Origin: Candidatus Hydrogenedentota bacterium
GTDB lineage: Bacteria; Hydrogenedentota; Hydrogenedentia; Hydrogenedentiales; CAITNO01
DNA length: 7,915 nt
Assembly (NCBI GenBank): GCA_903922535.1
Contig: CAIXUF010001018.1
Coordinates: forward strand, 1 to 7,915
Direction: 5' to 3'
Shown piece by piece: positions 5,888-7,915 of this stretch. The first letter of the stretch is position 1; each line of letters opens with the position of its first letter. The notes beneath the pieces are model-generated. The model worked only from the letters and a program-made list of their open reading frames with translations. It ran no database searches and was not told where the DNA came from. Position numbers and translations under genes: made by a program.

Positions 5888-7915
5888 CTATGGCGCTATC
5901 GTGAACGCGCCGTCGCTCAGGTCCTCCACCGCGTTGTTGTCGCCGGAGATGAGGTGGATCTTGCAGGTGCTGGCCGGTGTCACCCAGGACGGAACCGTCC
6001 AGGAGAATTGCTCCGACGAGGCCGCCGCCGCGCCCAGCCATACCGTGTCGAGGCTGTCCACGTTCAGCAGGACCGCCACCGCGCCGGTCACATTCGTCTC
6101 GCTCCATGTCACCTGATAGCTTTGGCCCACCGTCCACGTCTCGCCGCCGTTGGGCGAGGTGACCGCAAGCGTGGGCAGATCGCCCGGCGCTGCGATGGTG
6201 AAGGTTCCGTCGCTCAGGTCCGCAAATCGGTTGTCATCACCGTAGATCAGGTGAATCCGGTAGTTGCTGCCCGGCGTCAGTGTTGCCGGAACCGTCCAGA
6301 AGAACTGCCCCGAGGCGGCCGCGCCCAGCCATGTCGTGTCCGCGCCGCCCACGTTCAACAGTACCGCCACCGCGCCCGTCAGGTCGGTCTGATTCCAGGT
6401 GATGCTGTGGGTCTCGCCCTGCGCCCACGACTCGCCGCCGTTCGGCGAGCTCAGCGTCAGCGGGGGCGCGATAATACTGAAGGCGCCGTCGCTCAGATCC
6501 TCTATCGCGTTGTTGTCGCCGGACATCACGTGGATCTTGTATGCGCTGCCCGGGGTCACCCAGGGGGGAATCGTCCAGGAGAACCGCCCGGCCGAAGCGG
6601 CCACCGCGCCCAGCCACGCAGTGTCGGTGCCGTTGTCGTTCAGCAGGATCGCCACAGCGCCGGTCACGCCGGTCTGGCTCCACGTGACGGTCTCGGTCTC
6701 GCTCTGGATCCACAGCTCACCGCCGTTCGGCGAGGTCACCGTGAGCGGGGGGGTGCCGGACGCGATGGTGAATGCGTTGTCACTCAGGTCTTCCACAGCG
6801 TTGTTGTCGCCGGAGATCAGGTGGATCTTGTATGCATTGCCCGGCGTCACCCAGGCGGGAACCGTCCAAGCCATTTGTCCGACCGACGCTGCCACCGCGC
6901 CAAGCCAGTCAATATCCACGCCGTTGTCACTCAACAGCACGGCCACGAACCCCGTCACCCCGGTCTGGTCCCAGGTGATCACGTGGTATTCGCCCTGAGT
7001 CCAGGTTTCGCCGCCGTTCGGGGTAGTGACACTGAGCGCCGTTCCTCCGGGTAAACTCGTACTGGATGCGATGGTAAACGTGGTGGCGCTCAAACTCTCA
7101 ATGGCATTGTTGTCGCCTGAGACCAGGTGAATCCTGTATACGCTGCCCGGCGTCAGCGACGCGGGGATTGTCCAAGAGAATTGTCCGGCCGAGGCCAGGG
7201 CCGCGCCAAGCCACCGTGTGTCTGTGCCGTTTTCGTTCAGAAGAACCGCCACCAGGCCGGTCACGCCGGTTGCGTTCCAGGTAATGGTCTGCGTGTCACC
7301 CTGCACCCAGGTCTCGCCGCCGTTCGGCGAGACGGCGGAAAGACTGCCGGTGTTTGGGCCGCCTGTGGACGTGAGCACGACAGCCGCATCCGCTGGCACC
7401 GTGGTGGTCCACGTGGTGCCCGGGAGCAATTGCCCCGGAGTGCCCGTGGTGGTATTCGTGAGCAACTGGGGCGAGCCGCCGTTCACCGAGAGGGCAATAC
7501 TGTCAATGATCGCGCCGCTGGAATTCTTGACGACCACCTGATCGTACCCATTGAAGACCGACTTTCTGTCCGTTGAAGACTGCCGGAGTACGGCGCACTG
7601 CAACTGGCCGTTGTCCGGGATGAGCGCATCAACATCGGACTTGTTCCAGTAGCCCGCCATAAGGCAGCCCGCCGTGGCCGGACCGCCGTCCAGTTCGCCG
7701 ATAAGCGGCGCGTTTGTGCCGCCGCCAAAAGCGCTGTTGTTGCCGGTGAGCACGGCGTTGTCCGTCGTGGTGCCGCTCACGATTTCAGTCGGCGAGAAGG
7801 CTGGCAGGTGGGCCGAAACAGCCGCGGCGCTCATGTTCGACACCAGCGTGAACATGCCCTGGTGCTGTGGTGCCGTGGATGCGCCGTTTGTCGCCACGAC
7901 GGTTGCACCGTCGGC
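5888..7915 (-). CDS. surface protein with five tandem Kre9/KNH-type Ig-like repeats (5' end outside window)
   Basis: The reading frame stays open to the right edge, so the true start and any signal peptide lie outside. An in-window GTG at 7897 has no evidence as a start. Some 675 residues are visible. The first ~190 (7346-7915) form a region I do not recognise, rich in Gly, Ser, Thr and Asn, with two cysteines about 23 residues apart (AGCLMAGYWN and LQCAVLR) that could form a disulfide. Five repeats of 93-102 residues follow, each starting like SPNGGETW and continuing ITW, a hydrophobic VAVLL strand, WLGA, F-(S/F)-WT-(I/V)-P, TPGS-Y-IH, SGDNNAxEDLSD and an FTI end. This is the pattern of the Kre9/KNH (Ser-Thr-rich GPI-anchored family) domain, widespread in bacterial extracellular proteins, with a beta-sandwich fold and no known catalysis. 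The protein stops right after the last repeat (FTIAP), with no sorting or anchor signal. Role inferred: secreted or surface-exposed binding or structural protein. Confidence 0.85.
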   Translation of the reverse strand, partial: ADGATVVATNGASTAPQHQGMFTLVSNMSAAAVSAHLPAFSPTEIVSGTTTDNAVLTGNNSAFGGGTNAPLIGELDGGPATAGCLMAGYWNKSDVDALIPDNGQLQCAVLRQSSTDRKSVFNGYDQVVVKNSSGAIIDSIALSVNGGSPQLLTNTTTGTPGQLLPGTTWTTTVPADAAVVLTSTGGPNTGSLSAVSPNGGETWVQGDTQTITWNATGVTGLVAVLLNENGTDTRWLGAALASAGQFSWTIPASLTPGSVYRIHLVSGDNNAIESLSATTFTIASSTSLPGGTALSVTTPNGGETWTQGEYHVITWDQTGVTGFVAVLLSDNGVDIDWLGAVAASVGQMAWTVPAWVTPGNAYKIHLISGDNNAVEDLSDNAFTIASGTPPLTVTSPNGGELWIQSETETVTWSQTGVTGAVAILLNDNGTDTAWLGAVAASAGRFSWTIPPWVTPGSAYKIHVMSGDNNAIEDLSDGAFSIIAPPLTLSSPNGGESWAQGETHSITWNQTDLTGAVAVLLNVGGADTTWLGAAASGQFFWTVPATLTPGSNYRIHLIYGDDNRFADLSDGTFTIAAPGDLPTLAVTSPNGGETWTVGQSYQVTWSETNVTGAVAVLLNVDSLDTVWLGAAAASSEQFSWTVPSWVTPASTCKIHLISGDNNAVEDLSDGAFTIAP
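5891..7342 (-). repeat. five tandem Kre9/KNH-like repeat units of about 285-305 bp
   Basis: Unit starts (first residue of the L-x-V-T-SPNGGE block) are at 7342, 7036, 6745, 6460 and 6169. Spacing is 306, 291, 285 and 291 bp, all multiples of three. The difference lies mainly in the linker between units and a short deletion in unit 4 (AAASGQFFW in place of AVAASAGRFSW). Unit 5 lacks the usual PGS-Y and reads PASTCKIH, introducing a cysteine. Confidence 0.88.

Noticed and set aside
5762..7054. 430-codon open frame on the strand opposite the five-repeat gene
   Set aside because: GC-rich antisense shadow. It is rich in Arg, His and Ala, runs through the intergenic hairpins, and has no ribosome site or recognisable domain.

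Overview
The window carries five protein-coding genes, one of them cut by the right edge. No tRNA, rRNA, CRISPR array, transposase or phage gene was seen. The DNA is GC-rich. The gene content is secreted beta-propeller and Ig-like repeat proteins beside a small phospholipid-synthesis pair. The SPQFRGPNRDG-type PQQ-like propeller protein, the secreted WD40 protein and the tandem SPNGGETW repeats are a combination I associate with environmental Planctomycetes, Lentisphaerae and Candidatus Hydrogenedentota. That assignment is an inference from style and may be wrong.

Layout. A short leader (1-215) with no convincing promoter precedes a plus-strand exported PQQ-like beta-propeller protein (216-1451). 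It converges on the minus-strand block across 146 bp (1452-1597), which holds only a short CGCTC/CGCTG pentamer run. The minus-strand genes, read right to left, are: the partial five-repeat Kre9/KNH-like surface protein (5888-7915); a PlsC-family acyltransferase (5034-5678); a CdsA/YnbB-like membrane protein overlapping it by 7 bp (4111-5040); and a secreted protein with 13 WD40 blades and two Ig-like domains (1598-3877).

How the genes fit together. plsC and the cdsA-like gene overlap and are surely one transcript. By family they would acylate lysophosphatidate and then activate phosphatidate to CDP-diacylglycerol. However, the CdsA-like protein lacks several signature residues, including the position of a metal-binding aspartate, so the second step cannot be assumed. 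The other three proteins are probably all extracytoplasmic, and nothing in the sequence links them to the lipid pair or to one another.

Non-coding signals. The 209-bp gap at 5679-5887 contains an extended -10 promoter for plsC and three GC-rich hairpins with a shared GCG-TCC-CGC type apex. A compound stem-loop lies below the cdsA-like gene (4015-4070). The most interesting items are the degenerate CdsA-like active site, the block-duplicated WD40 array and the palindrome family. I see no evidence for a novel multi-gene defence or mobile system.
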